NCBI GenBank assembly: GCA_934716995.1
Contig: CAKUYO010000037.1
Location: forward strand, 1 to 19,535
Source: an uncultured Bacteroidales bacterium
Lineage (GTDB): Bacteria > Bacteroidota > Bacteroidia > Bacteroidales > Paludibacteraceae
Length of the DNA stretch: 19,535 bases
Direction of reading: 5' to 3'
The first letter of the stretch is position 1. The number at the start of each line of letters is the position of its first letter. Positions 1-7,924 of this stretch are shown one piece after another. The notes beneath the pieces were generated by a model that was given only the letters and a program-made list of their open reading frames with translations, searched no databases and had not been told where the DNA came from. The position numbers were made by a program, and so were the translations under genes.

Positions 1-61
1 TTTATCCTCACATTCTTATTGACTCCTCATCTTAATTTTTGATACTTCTCCTTTCACGCTG

Positions 62-69
62 CAAAGGTA
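62..69 (-). promoter_or_regulatory. Possible -7 box of a leftward gene outside the window
   Basis: On the minus strand this reads TACCTTTG, an exact match to the Bacteroidetes -7 consensus TAnnTTTG, and the same octamer is used by recA and the glycoside hydrolase fusion in this window. No TTTG lies at the usual 19-21 bases upstream, so the -33 element is missing or weak. Confidence 0.4.
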
Positions 70-207
70 AAGCATAATCTGTATATTTTTGTAGAATATA
101 TCAATGCAAAGAATGTAAAAACCGGCGAAAGAGAGATTTTTTAGTATGATTTGACTCAGGACTGTCATCTGATTTTGATGCGGTTGGGCTGCCGCCGCTG
201 TGTTTGA

Positions 208-239
208 TTTGCCTGTATCAATTCTTTTTTGTACATTTG
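208..239 (+). promoter_or_regulatory. murG promoter (Bacteroidetes -33/-7 type)
   Basis: TTTG at 208-211 and TACATTTG at 232-239 are separated by 20 bases, matching the Bacteroidetes sigma-ABfr pattern TTTG-N19-21-TAnnTTTG. Transcription would start near 246, giving a leader of roughly 90 bases before the murG ATG at 336. It means murG here has its own promoter rather than being read from a dcw operon. Confidence 0.7.
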
Positions 240-304
240 CAGACCGAAAGGCACTATGTATAGCGGCACGCAATTCGCTATAGGAAGAATGAGCAGGGGC
301 TATG

Positions 305-332
305 TTAATTGTTAATTCTTAATTGTTACTTG
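305..332 (+). repeat. Degenerate heptamer repeat next to the murG start
   Basis: Four 7-base units lie head to tail: TTAATTG, TTAATTC, TTAATTG and TTACTTG. The last ends three bases before the murG ATG. The run would keep the ribosome landing site unstructured and AT-rich, which suits genes that lack a Shine-Dalgarno sequence; that role is inference. A related simple-repeat leader precedes uxaA. Confidence 0.6.
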
Positions 333-335
333 TAT

Positions 336-1448
336 ATGAAGTATCTTATTTCCGGCGGAGGAACGGGCGGGCATATCTTTCCCGCTGTCAGTATAGCCAA
401 CGCTTTGCGTGAGTTGGATCCGAAAGCCGACATTCTCTTTGTCGGTGCGCTCGGGCGTATGGAGATGGAGCGTGTGCCGCAAGCGGGCTATCGTATCATC
501 GGGCTGCCCGTACGTGGGTTCAACCGTTCCAAACCGTGGAAAAACATCTCGGTGGTGATCGACCTGCTGCGCTCTATGCGTCAGGCGAAAAAGATCATCC
601 GCGAGTTCCGCCCCGATGTGGGCGTAGGCGTGGGCGGCTACGCCAGCGGAGCCGCTATGAAGGTGGCGGCGCGTATGGGCATACCCATCCTGCTGCAGGA
701 GCAGAACGGCTTTGCCGGTGTTACCAACAAACTGCTCAAAGACGATGCGGCAAAGATTTGTGTGGCGTATGAAGGAATGGAGCGTTTCTTCCCCAAGGAG
801 AAGATTATCCTCACGGGCAACCCTGTGCGCCAGAATCTGACGCAGGGTAGCAAAGAGGCGGCATTGAAGTATTTTGAAAAAGAGTTCGGCGTGCAGTTCG
901 ACCCCGATAAACCCGTGCTGTTGGTTATCGGCGGAAGTCTCGGGGCGCGCACTATCAACGAGGCGATGCAGCAGGGGCTTAACAACCTCATCTGCTCGGG
1001 CATACAGGTGATTTGGCAAACAGGCAAAGCCTACTACGACAATATCGTCAAGACCATTCCTGCCACCACCGAGGTGTATGTCATCACGCCTTTTCTCAGC
1101 AATATGCCCGATACGTATGCTTTGGCAGACTTGGTCGTTTCGCGTGCGGGGGCAAGCAGTATCAGCGAACTCTGCCTGCTCGGCAAACCGTCTATTCTCG
1201 TGCCGTCGCCCAACGTGGCGGAAGACCACCAGACCCACAACGCTATGGCGCTTGTGAAAAAAGATGCTGCAGTCCTGGTGCGCGATGCGGAGGCGAAAGA
1301 CAAACTCATCCCCGCAGTGCTCAACCTCATAGAGGACAAGAAGCGTTTGCAGCAACTGCACATCAATGCTCTCTATCTTGCCCAAACCGACTCCGCCACA
1401 CGCATTGCCGAGGAGGTGATCCGTTTGGCACAGAGCAAAAAACAATAG
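336..1448 (+). CDS. murG: UDP-N-acetylglucosamine--undecaprenyl-PP-MurNAc-pentapeptide transferase (MurG)
   Basis: Transfers GlcNAc from UDP-GlcNAc to lipid I on the inner face of the cytoplasmic membrane, making lipid II for peptidoglycan. The 370-residue length fits the family (about 355-370). The N-terminal glycine loop GGGTGGHIFPA is at residues 7-17, GVGGYASG at 98-105, GNPVR at 171-175, the second glycine loop GGSLGA at 199-204, the UDP-GlcNAc-binding RAGASSISEL at 280-289, and the PSPNVAEDHQTHNA segment at 300-313. I chose the ATG at 336 because the glycine loop then sits at the usual distance from the N-terminus; an in-frame TTG at 309 would add nine unconserved residues. The gene is convergent with the next one, with only two bases between the stops and no visible terminator. 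murG usually sits in the dcw cell-wall cluster; no other dcw gene is visible here. Confidence 0.97.
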   Translation: MKYLISGGGTGGHIFPAVSIANALRELDPKADILFVGALGRMEMERVPQAGYRIIGLPVRGFNRSKPWKNISVVIDLLRSMRQAKKIIREFRPDVGVGVGGYASGAAMKVAARMGIPILLQEQNGFAGVTNKLLKDDAAKICVAYEGMERFFPKEKIILTGNPVRQNLTQGSKEAALKYFEKEFGVQFDPDKPVLLVIGGSLGARTINEAMQQGLNNLICSGIQVIWQTGKAYYDNIVKTIPATTEVYVITPFLSNMPDTYALADLVVSRAGASSISELCLLGKPSILVPSPNVAEDHQTHNAMALVKKDAAVLVRDAEAKDKLIPAVLNLIEDKKRLQQLHINALYLAQTDSATRIAEEVIRLAQSKKQ

Positions 1449-1450
1449 TA

Positions 1451-3640
1451 CTACCGCTTGCGCCCGAGCAGGTCAAACCGTTCTCCGTGGCGCATTACAT
1501 AGATGGTTCCGTCTCGGAGGATCTTTTGTGCAACGCCTGCCGTCTTGCCATCGTGCATACCGGTAGGCGTTTCTTGTGTGCGGAATATGCAGCGTATCAC
1601 AAAGCGGTCTTGCTGTTCGCCCGCTTGCGTAGTGAACGAATAGTCTTGCAGAAGCAGATCAGCCTGCGTATTCGCTTGCCTGTCTGTCAGCCACACGTGC
1701 GCCAAGCGTTCCAGATAATGATTAGAATCCAAGTGCAAAGTATAGGTTCCCGCTTGCGGTGCATAGTAACCGAGATGCACACCGGTGGCGGATACCGAAT
1801 CGGGCAGTGCATTGAAACTCAGTTCCCCGCATGGCATCACGCTGTATAGTTGTAAGTGCTGTCCGTTCCCGCGCAGTTTGATCAGGTCGCGCCCTATTTC
1901 ATACATTTCTGCAAACTTCGTCGGGTGCAAGCAGATGTTCGTTTCGTCTGTTTGTCCTATAGCGTCGCGGACAACAAGTTGCAGCCATTGCGTGGTGGTG
2001 GCAGTTGCCGGTGCATAAGCGGCAACTGTCTGTGATACGCTTGCTTCAAAATGCAGCGTCTCGCCGAATATGAGACTTCCCGCCTCGGCTGCCTGGTAGT
2101 AGAACGGTCGGGCAGGGTAGATTGTGTCCGCTGCGTGCTGCCAATAGGCGGTGCCGTCTTTGCGCAGTTCCGATACATACACCCGCTCCGTCGGGTCGTC
2201 TGCCAACACACCGGCATACTTGCCCGAATAGGGCGAACAGACATAGTTCCAGCCGTCGTGCGCTGCGTCCACCTCGCCTTTCGGGGATACTACAGCCACT
2301 TCCGCATCGGTGTTCGCAGGCGAATATACCACGGGAAACAGATATTCCCTGTAGTAGGGGGATGCAGAAAGTATGGCATATCCCTTGTTTGCCTCGATAG
2401 TCTCTCCCGTATAGCGCACCCAGTTGTCTGCAATGTTGCCCTGTTCGGCACGGAGTTGGGTGTCGTAGGTGTTCAGCCGCCAGTGTTTGTCCAGTACGCA
2501 CACGTCGCCGGCGGTGGTCTGGATATCGCGCGTGGTGGATTGTACGGGTAATGCAAACTGGAAATACTTCGTCTTGTTTGCCACAATGCGGGTATAGTAG
2601 GTCTTGTGCGCTTGTATGTCGCCGCTTACTGCCCCTGCTTCCGTAGCCGTGGTGCGGACAAACAGTTTGGCACATGTCAGGGTGCAGTCGTCCGCTATGG
2701 TCAGTTCGCCGTCGGGATAGACATACACATTCCTGACCGCCGCATCCGTTGCCAAGGTGGTTCTTCCGCTTCGTACCACGATGTCGTCATCGGTGTTGTA
2801 GGTCAGTTTGCGCACCATCGAATCGCCATAGATATACGGCACCCGATATTTGCGGTTGGAAGTATACCGGTTTCCCTCGTTGTCTCCGTATCTTGCTACG
2901 ATCTGTACATCATCTCCTGCGTGTAAGCCCTGTGTCTCTACCCGATATGTCCTGTCGTTCTGCCCGAGGTACGAATACGTATTCTCCTCCTCAATGGGGT
3001 GCTCTTCTCCGCCGTCTATACCTACCGCCACCCCCATTTCCGGCGCACATCCGTTCATATTCAGCGTCAGACTGTTCTCCGTCCAATCCACAATATCCAT
3101 CTGCTCACCCGTCTCTGTTTGCTCGGTGTAAAACGTGATATTGTCCAGATAAAAATACAGTTTATCAACACCACCGATATAAAACTTCACATAGTAATCA
3201 CCCGTTTCAGGCAAAACGATGCTGTCTTTTTTCATATAGGAGGTTTGCAGCGGAAAAGGTGTTTCTGTCCAGTCTTTACCGTTTGGACTGTAACTGACAA
3301 TCAGATTGCCACTTTTGCTGCTTGCCGTTTCAAAGGTCAGTTTATGTAGTCCACGTATCTTTCCTGTTTGTACCTTGCCATATATACGGTTTGCATTGTA
3401 ATAATATACCAATCCCACCGACTCTAATTTTCCCACTTTGCCAACCCGCATATTTTCCGTTTGCCACGTTATGCCGTTTTGTGCCGTCCATACAGCGTGA
3501 GTGGAATAACTGCTGTATCGGGCAATATCGGCAGCAGAAAAATCTTCCACCAAAGTATCACGTTGGATAATATCTGCGTATGCTGTATTGACATTCGCCA
3601 ACAAGCATACACAAAACAAGAGGAGACAGGCTCTTTTCAT
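1451..3640 (-). CDS. Secreted multidomain protein, function unknown, with atypical C-terminal tail
   Basis: 729 residues. A signal peptide is clear: MKRAC, a leucine-rich core and a cleavage site after AYA near residue 22. Residues ~25-175 look like an extracellular beta-sandwich, rich in Tyr/Trp and containing a LYFYLDNITFY strand of the kind seen in carbohydrate- or anchor-type domains of Bacteroidetes. Residues ~285-345 form a VYVYPDGELTIADD-style short beta repeat, also seen near residue 1440 of the 1947-residue protein in this window. The last ~24 residues (KILRDGTIYVMRHGERFDLLGRKR in two parts: KILRDGTIYVMRHG and ERFDLLGRKR) resemble a short tail that I associate from memory with Bacteroidales secreted proteins; whether it is a sorting signal is inference. 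The start ATG overlaps the TAA of the upstream FAD gene by one base (TAATG), implying translational coupling. No enzyme motif was recognised. Confidence 0.85.
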   Translation of the reverse strand: MKRACLLLFCVCLLANVNTAYADIIQRDTLVEDFSAADIARYSSYSTHAVWTAQNGITWQTENMRVGKVGKLESVGLVYYYNANRIYGKVQTGKIRGLHKLTFETASSKSGNLIVSYSPNGKDWTETPFPLQTSYMKKDSIVLPETGDYYVKFYIGGVDKLYFYLDNITFYTEQTETGEQMDIVDWTENSLTLNMNGCAPEMGVAVGIDGGEEHPIEEENTYSYLGQNDRTYRVETQGLHAGDDVQIVARYGDNEGNRYTSNRKYRVPYIYGDSMVRKLTYNTDDDIVVRSGRTTLATDAAVRNVYVYPDGELTIADDCTLTCAKLFVRTTATEAGAVSGDIQAHKTYYTRIVANKTKYFQFALPVQSTTRDIQTTAGDVCVLDKHWRLNTYDTQLRAEQGNIADNWVRYTGETIEANKGYAILSASPYYREYLFPVVYSPANTDAEVAVVSPKGEVDAAHDGWNYVCSPYSGKYAGVLADDPTERVYVSELRKDGTAYWQHAADTIYPARPFYYQAAEAGSLIFGETLHFEASVSQTVAAYAPATATTTQWLQLVVRDAIGQTDETNICLHPTKFAEMYEIGRDLIKLRGNGQHLQLYSVMPCGELSFNALPDSVSATGVHLGYYAPQAGTYTLHLDSNHYLERLAHVWLTDRQANTQADLLLQDYSFTTQAGEQQDRFVIRCIFRTQETPTGMHDGKTAGVAQKILRDGTIYVMRHGERFDLLGRKR

Positions 3641-5157
3641 TACAAATTATATTTTTCGGCTATTTTGAGTGCGGCGTTGATGCCATCGAGAGCCGAAGAA
3701 GTGATACCACCTGCATATCCGGCACCTTCGCCGCAAGGATAGAGATTCGGAGTAGAAACGGATTGCAGCGTCTCGGGGTCGCGTGGAATACGCACGGCAC
3801 TGCTGCTGCGGCTTTCGACACCGAGAATAACCGCCTCATTGGTGAGGAAACCACGGTATTTGCGGTCGAAATCACGGAACCCCTGCTGCAAGCGTGTGCC
3901 TATCTGCGCGGGCATCCACTCGTCCAAGCGGCTCGATACCGTTCCCGGCAGGTAACTGCAAGCGGGCAGGTCGCGGCTCTGCCTGCCTTCTACAAAGTCT
4001 CTCAACCGCTGTGCAGGGGCTTGGCTTTCGGGTGCACCGTGCAGGAACGCCTCGTGCTCCAGCCACTCCTGAAACTCCAAGGTAGGTATACTGCATTGTG
4101 CATTGTGCATTGTGCATTGTGCATTGATTACGTCTTCGGGGCGTATCTCCACCACCATCCCCGAGTTGGCATACGGCGAGTTGCGATGACTGGCGGACAT
4201 TCCGTTTACCACACAACTCTCTGCACTGCTGCCCGCAGGCACGATATGTCCGCCCGGACACATACAGAACGAATAGACACCGCGCCCTTGCACCTGTGTA
4301 ACTAACGAGTAGGACGCATTGCCCACCAAATCGATAATCTCTTGCGGCGGATTATGATACATCAGCCGGTTGATCAACGCCTGCGGGTGCTCCACCCGCA
4401 CGCCCATCGCAAAGCCTTTCGGTTCAAGACGTACCCCCTCCGACAGCAACATACGATACGTGTCGTGGGCGGAATGACCAATCGAGAGAATAATAGGAGA
4501 CTCCGGCTTGCCCGTGGATAGGTTATGGAACAGGCTTCTGTCCACACAGGTCTCAAAGTGTATCTCGCCGCCGTGGGCGATGATACACTCGCGCATCGCA
4601 CGAATGATAGCGGGCAGTTTGTCGCTGCCGATATGCGCATGCGCCTCGTAGAGGACATTGTCTTTCGCACCGAAATGGTGGAACAGTTCCATCACCCGCT
4701 GCATATTGCCGCGCTTCTTGCTGCGGCTGAATAGTTTGCCGTCGGAGAATGTCCCGGCTCCGCCTTCGCCGAAGCAGTAGTTGCTTTCGAGGTTCAGCCC
4801 CTGATTGCGGTTCAAACGGGCTATATCCACCTTGCGTGCACTGACTTCCTTTCCCCGCTCGTAGATGACAGGACGGATACCGTGTTCCAGCAGCGTCAGT
4901 GCCGCAAATAGCCCCGCCGGACCGGCACCGATGATATATGCCGTATGGTCTGCGTGGTGTACGTCCTGGAAATGCGGCGGTTCGTAGAGCGGTATGGGAG
5001 CCTCGCGCTCCACTTTGCGCCCCTGTTCGTCCACCAATATGGTGAGCAGCACTTTCAGTTCGCGCTGCCGTGCGTCCACCGAGCGTTTCACAACGCGGTA
5101 TCTCTGTTCTGCCTCGTGGGCTTCGCGGGGGGATAAGATGAGTTGTACGGAATCCAT
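3640..5157 (-). CDS. NAD(P)/FAD-dependent oxidoreductase (COG2509-type FAD-dependent dehydrogenase)
   Basis: 505 residues; predicted cytoplasmic flavoprotein of unknown substrate. After an N-terminal domain of about 70 residues comes the FAD-binding Rossmann motif AYIIGAGPAGLFAA with GAGPAG at 77-82, followed by the acidic strand end VIYERG near 88-92. GEGGAGTFSDGKL (120-132) and CPGGHIVPAGS (310-320) are hallmarks of this uncharacterised dehydrogenase family, as is the C-terminal YPCGEGAGYAGGITSSALDG. I placed the start at the ATG at 5157; a TTG at 5172 would lie inside the recA terminator hairpin. Residues ~344-356 (INAQCTMHNAQCS) are encoded by a five-copy heptamer repeat and look like an insertion within the conserved EIRPEDV region. 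The stop overlaps the next start by one base, so the two genes are probably one transcript. Confidence 0.92.
   Translation of the reverse strand: MDSVQLILSPREAHEAEQRYRVVKRSVDARQRELKVLLTILVDEQGRKVEREAPIPLYEPPHFQDVHHADHTAYIIGAGPAGLFAALTLLEHGIRPVIYERGKEVSARKVDIARLNRNQGLNLESNYCFGEGGAGTFSDGKLFSRSKKRGNMQRVMELFHHFGAKDNVLYEAHAHIGSDKLPAIIRAMRECIIAHGGEIHFETCVDRSLFHNLSTGKPESPIILSIGHSAHDTYRMLLSEGVRLEPKGFAMGVRVEHPQALINRLMYHNPPQEIIDLVGNASYSLVTQVQGRGVYSFCMCPGGHIVPAGSSAESCVVNGMSASHRNSPYANSGMVVEIRPEDVINAQCTMHNAQCSIPTLEFQEWLEHEAFLHGAPESQAPAQRLRDFVEGRQSRDLPACSYLPGTVSSRLDEWMPAQIGTRLQQGFRDFDRKYRGFLTNEAVILGVESRSSSAVRIPRDPETLQSVSTPNLYPCGEGAGYAGGITSSALDGINAALKIAEKYNL
4092..4126 (-). repeat. Five-copy 7-bp tandem repeat inside the FAD dehydrogenase gene
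   Basis: The plus strand reads TGCATTG five times without error (35 bp). On the coding strand the unit is CAATGCA and gives the peptide NAQCTMHNAQC. Because 7 is not a multiple of 3, gain or loss of one unit would shift the reading frame and truncate the flavoprotein. The present copy number keeps the frame open. Confidence 0.95.
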
Positions 5158-5161
5158 ATAT

Positions 5162-5202
5162 AAAAAAGACAATGTACAACCTTGTTCAAATTGTACATTG
5201 TC
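5162..5202 (-). terminator. Rho-independent terminator of recA
   Basis: A perfect 12-bp inverted repeat (GACAATGTACAA at 5168-5179 and TTGTACATTGTC at 5191-5202) encloses an 11-base loop. On the minus strand it is followed directly by TTTTTT. It begins 17 bases after the recA stop. Its uridine run ends about five bases before the FAD dehydrogenase ATG, so that gene pair is either read through from recA at reduced level or uses an unseen promoter. Confidence 0.88.
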
Positions 5203-5218
5203 CGTCGTAAAAAATCAA

Positions 5219-6229
5219 TTATTTCTGTTTGACAGTCTCCATAATCTTTGCTTCTATCTCGTCCATCAGGTCGGGGTTCTCGCGGAGCAGGTTTTTCACG
5301 TTGTCGCGTCCTTGCCCGAGTTTGGTGTCACCGTAGTTGTAGAAACTGCCCGATTTCTTCAAGATACCGTTCTCTACACCCAGGTCGATTATCTCACCCA
5401 CTTTCGATATGCCCTCGTTGAACATCAGGTCGAACTCGGCTTTCTTAAACGGAGGTGCCACTTTGTTTTTCACCACTTTGACACGCACTTGGTTGCCCAA
5501 TATGTCTTCTCCGTTTTTAATCTGCCCTATCTTGCGAATGTCAAGACGCACACTGGCGTAGAATTTCAGTGCATTACCGCCGGTGGTAGTCTCCGGGTTG
5601 CCGAACATCACACCTATCTTCTCGCGCAACTGGTTGATAAAGATACAGGTCGTCTGGGTCTTGTTGATCGTGGCGGTCAGTTTGCGCAGGGCTTGCGACA
5701 TCAGTCGTGCCTGCAAACCGAGTTTGTTGTCGCCCATATCGCCCTCGATCTCGGCTTTCGGGGTCAGTGCAGCCACCGAATCGACCACTACCAGATCCAC
5801 GGCCGAAGAACGTATCAGTTCGTCGGCTATCTCCAGTGCCTGCTCGCCGCAGTCGGGTTGCGCTATCAGCAGATTGTCGGTATCCACGCCGAGTTTTTCG
5901 GCATAGAAACGGTCGAACGCATGCTCGGCATCGATGATAGCTGCAATACCGCCCTGTTTCTGCACCTCTGCCATTGCGTGAATGGCAAGCGTAGTCTTAC
6001 CCGACGACTCGGGACCGTATATCTCTATCACACGTCCGCGCGGGTAACCGCCTACACCGAGGGCAAGGTTCAGCCCGATACTGCCCGTCGGAATAACAGG
6101 AATATCTTCTATCTTGTCATCGCCGAGTTTCATTATCGCACCCTTGCCGAAGTCTTTGTCTATTTTCGCCATTGCCAACTGCAGGGCTTTCAGTTTGTCT
6201 GCCGACGGCTGTTTCTTTTCTTCTGCCAT
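5219..6229 (-). CDS. recA: Recombinase RecA
   Basis: ATP-dependent strand-exchange protein for homologous recombination and repair, acting on single-stranded DNA in the cytoplasm. The 336 residues fit the usual 330-355. Walker A GPESSGKTT is at 72-80, Walker B VVVDS at 147-151, the L1 region around EIEGDMGD at 160-167, and the L2/DNA-binding stretch NQLREKIGVMFGNPETTTGG at 199-218. The C-terminal domain ends in a charged MDEIEAKIMETVKQK rather than the long acidic tail of E. coli RecA. It has its own promoter 37-68 bases upstream of the start codon and its own terminator. I see no LexA-type SOS operator, in keeping with Bacteroidetes generally lacking classical LexA. Confidence 0.98.
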   Translation of the reverse strand: MAEEKKQPSADKLKALQLAMAKIDKDFGKGAIMKLGDDKIEDIPVIPTGSIGLNLALGVGGYPRGRVIEIYGPESSGKTTLAIHAMAEVQKQGGIAAIIDAEHAFDRFYAEKLGVDTDNLLIAQPDCGEQALEIADELIRSSAVDLVVVDSVAALTPKAEIEGDMGDNKLGLQARLMSQALRKLTATINKTQTTCIFINQLREKIGVMFGNPETTTGGNALKFYASVRLDIRKIGQIKNGEDILGNQVRVKVVKNKVAPPFKKAEFDLMFNEGISKVGEIIDLGVENGILKKSGSFYNYGDTKLGQGRDNVKNLLRENPDLMDEIEAKIMETVKQK

Positions 6230-6265
6230 AATCTGTTAGTTGTGTTCTTTTTACTATTTGTTCCG

Positions 6266-6297
6266 CAAAGGTACGTTTTTTTGCTGACATACACAAA
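6266..6297 (-). promoter_or_regulatory. recA promoter
   Basis: On the minus strand TTTG (6297-6294) and TACCTTTG (6273-6266) are separated by 20 bases, a full match to the Bacteroidetes consensus. The start site would fall near 6259, leaving a leader of about 30 bases. The promoter lies in the 135-bp gap after uxaA, where no terminator for uxaA is visible, so some read-through from uxaA into recA is possible. Confidence 0.8.
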
Positions 6298-6364
6298 TCT
6301 TTCTCGCAATATGCATTCAACCGCACCCAATTCAGACTCGGGGTGTATGCTGCTTTGCCCCGGC

Positions 6365-7846
6365 TTACAGCGTTACGCCGGTTTTGAAGATGGCTATCTC
6401 GTGGTAGCCGTTCTTCTCATTGTTGGTCGGCGTGCCGTTGGCAACGGCGATGACATAGTCGGTGAAACGTTTAGCCACCTCTTCCATCGGTTCGCCCTCG
6501 GCGATAACGCCTGCGTTGAAATCGATCCAGCGGGGTTTGTTGTGGTAGAGACCCGAGTTGGTGCTGACTTTCATTGTCGGCACGTATGTGCCGAACGGCG
6601 TGCCGCGCCCTGTGGTAAAGAGAACTATATGGCAGCCCGCAGAAGCCAGTGCCGTGGCGGCAACAAGGTCATTGCCGGGAGCGGAAAGGAGGTTCAGACC
6701 TTTCACCTGCAGGCGCTCGCCGTAGGGTAGTACTCCGCGCACCAGCGACTTGCCGCATTTCTGCGTGCAACCGAGGGCTTTGTCCTCGAGGGTGGAGATA
6801 CCGCCCGCTTTGTTACCGGGGCTGGGGTTCTCGCCGACGGGCTCGCCGTGCGAAAGGAAATAGTCCTTGAAATCGTTGATGAGATGTACCGTTTGGTCGA
6901 ATAGTTCGCGGTTGGCACATCGGTCCATCAGTATCGTCTCCGCGCCGAACATCTCCGGTACTTCGGTCAGCACGGTGGTGCCGCCCTGTGCTACCAGATA
7001 ATCGGAGAATACACCCAGCAGCGGATTGGCGGTGATACCCGAAAAACCGTCCGAACCACCGCATTTGAGACCTACACGCAGTTCGCCCAACGGACAGGCA
7101 ACACGCTCATCACGGGTGGTTTTCTCGTATAGTTTGCGCAAGATGGGCATACAATACTCCACCTCGTCGCCCTCGATCTTCTGACTCACTACAAACCGCA
7201 CACGCTCGTGGTCGTACTCGCCGCAGAATTGCTCAAAGATGTCGGGCTGGTTGTTCTCGCAACCGAGACCGACCACCAAAACCGCTCCTGCATTGGGGTG
7301 GTGCACCATATCGCGCAGTATCTTCTTGGTGTTCTCGTGGTCGTCGCCGAGTTGCGAACAGCCGTAGTTGTGCGGGAAAGCGAAGATGTTGTCCGCGCCT
7401 GTCTCTTGGCGCAGACGCTCTGCCAACTTGGTTACGATACCGTTCACGCACCCCACGGTAGGGATAATCCACACCTCGTTGCGGATACCTACTTGCCCAT
7501 CCTTGCGGCGGTAGCCCATAAACGTGCGGTGCTCGTCGGGGATAGACAGCACCACCTCTTTGGGGTGATACTCGTAGGAAAGCAGACCCGCAAGATTGGT
7601 CTTTATGTTGTGTTCGTTCATCCACGAACCGGCAGGCTTGTCCTCCATAGCGTGCCCGATAGGGAAACCGTATTTGATCACGTTCTCACCTTTGTGGAGG
7701 TCGCAGATAGCAATTTTATGCCCGGCGGGAACATCTTCGAGGACGGTTATTTTGCGTCCGTCCACCTCTATGATATCGCCTTTCTTTTGTGGCAGAATTG
7801 CCACTACGACATTGTCGGCAGGATTGATTTTCAGTATATTCGTCAT
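6365..7846 (-). CDS. uxaA: Altronate dehydratase (UxaA)
   Basis: Dehydrates D-altronate to 2-keto-3-deoxy-D-gluconate in the galacturonate branch of pectin catabolism, in the cytoplasm. Its 493 residues nearly equal the ~495 of the E. coli enzyme. The N-terminal SAF domain spans about residues 1-95. The catalytic region has conserved cysteines in VGCVNG (C133), YGCSQLGDDHEN (C163), GLGCENNQ (C196) and GLKCGGSDGFSGITANP (C262), the last being the strongest family signature. GGTTVLTEVPEMFGAE (~288-303) and TTGRGTPFGT (411-420) follow. These cysteines are consistent with the iron dependence known for the family. uxaB lies upstream on the same strand, with a terminator hairpin in between. The start ATG follows a repetitive AT-rich leader and no Shine-Dalgarno is visible. 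Confidence 0.96.
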   Translation of the reverse strand: MTNILKINPADNVVVAILPQKKGDIIEVDGRKITVLEDVPAGHKIAICDLHKGENVIKYGFPIGHAMEDKPAGSWMNEHNIKTNLAGLLSYEYHPKEVVLSIPDEHRTFMGYRRKDGQVGIRNEVWIIPTVGCVNGIVTKLAERLRQETGADNIFAFPHNYGCSQLGDDHENTKKILRDMVHHPNAGAVLVVGLGCENNQPDIFEQFCGEYDHERVRFVVSQKIEGDEVEYCMPILRKLYEKTTRDERVACPLGELRVGLKCGGSDGFSGITANPLLGVFSDYLVAQGGTTVLTEVPEMFGAETILMDRCANRELFDQTVHLINDFKDYFLSHGEPVGENPSPGNKAGGISTLEDKALGCTQKCGKSLVRGVLPYGERLQVKGLNLLSAPGNDLVAATALASAGCHIVLFTTGRGTPFGTYVPTMKVSTNSGLYHNKPRWIDFNAGVIAEGEPMEEVAKRFTDYVIAVANGTPTNNEKNGYHEIAIFKTGVTL

Positions 7847-7850
7847 TGTT

Positions 7851-7915
7851 AGTTGATAAGTTTAGAAGTTGATGAGTTTAGGAGTAGTTGAATAAGTTAA
7901 TAAGTTGAAAGAGTG
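7851..7915 (-). repeat. Simple repeat leader upstream of uxaA
   Basis: Two near-identical 16-bp units (AGTTGATAAGTTTAGA at 7851-7866, AGTTGATGAGTTTAGG at 7867-7882) are followed by looser copies of AAGTTGAAT/AAGTTAAT. On the mRNA strand this gives a run of ACTTATCAACT-like words ending at the uxaA start codon. It parallels the heptamer leader before murG. No clear TAnnTTTG box for uxaA is visible in the gap. Confidence 0.6.
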
Positions 7916-7924
7916 GATAGTTCC

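Larger units (their letters stand above)
1..335. other. Intergenic region left of murG
   Basis: I see no convincing gene here. An 85-codon frame on the minus strand covers part of it but has no recognisable features and runs across the murG promoter. The region holds two divergent promoter signals, a -7 box facing left near position 65 and a full promoter facing right at 208-239. It ends in degenerate AT-rich 7-bp repeats just before the murG start. The leftward gene would begin outside the window: the two minus-strand ATGs nearest the edge run into stops within a few codons. Confidence 0.7.

Noticed and set aside
16..273. An 85-codon minus-strand frame at the left edge
   Set aside because: No recognisable domain; it runs across the murG promoter and an upstream -7 box, so it is more likely intergenic.
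312..1445. A 377-codon open frame antisense to murG
   Set aside because: It mirrors murG almost exactly, has no family features and a His/Arg-rich composition typical of an antisense shadow, while murG has all its motifs.
4092..4126. The heptamer array as a CRISPR fragment
   Set aside because: Units are 7 bp and contiguous with no spacers, and no cas gene is present.
4994..6730. A 578-codon plus-strand frame across recA and the end of uxaA
   Set aside because: It is antisense to two certain genes and crosses the recA promoter and terminator; no conserved motif is present.
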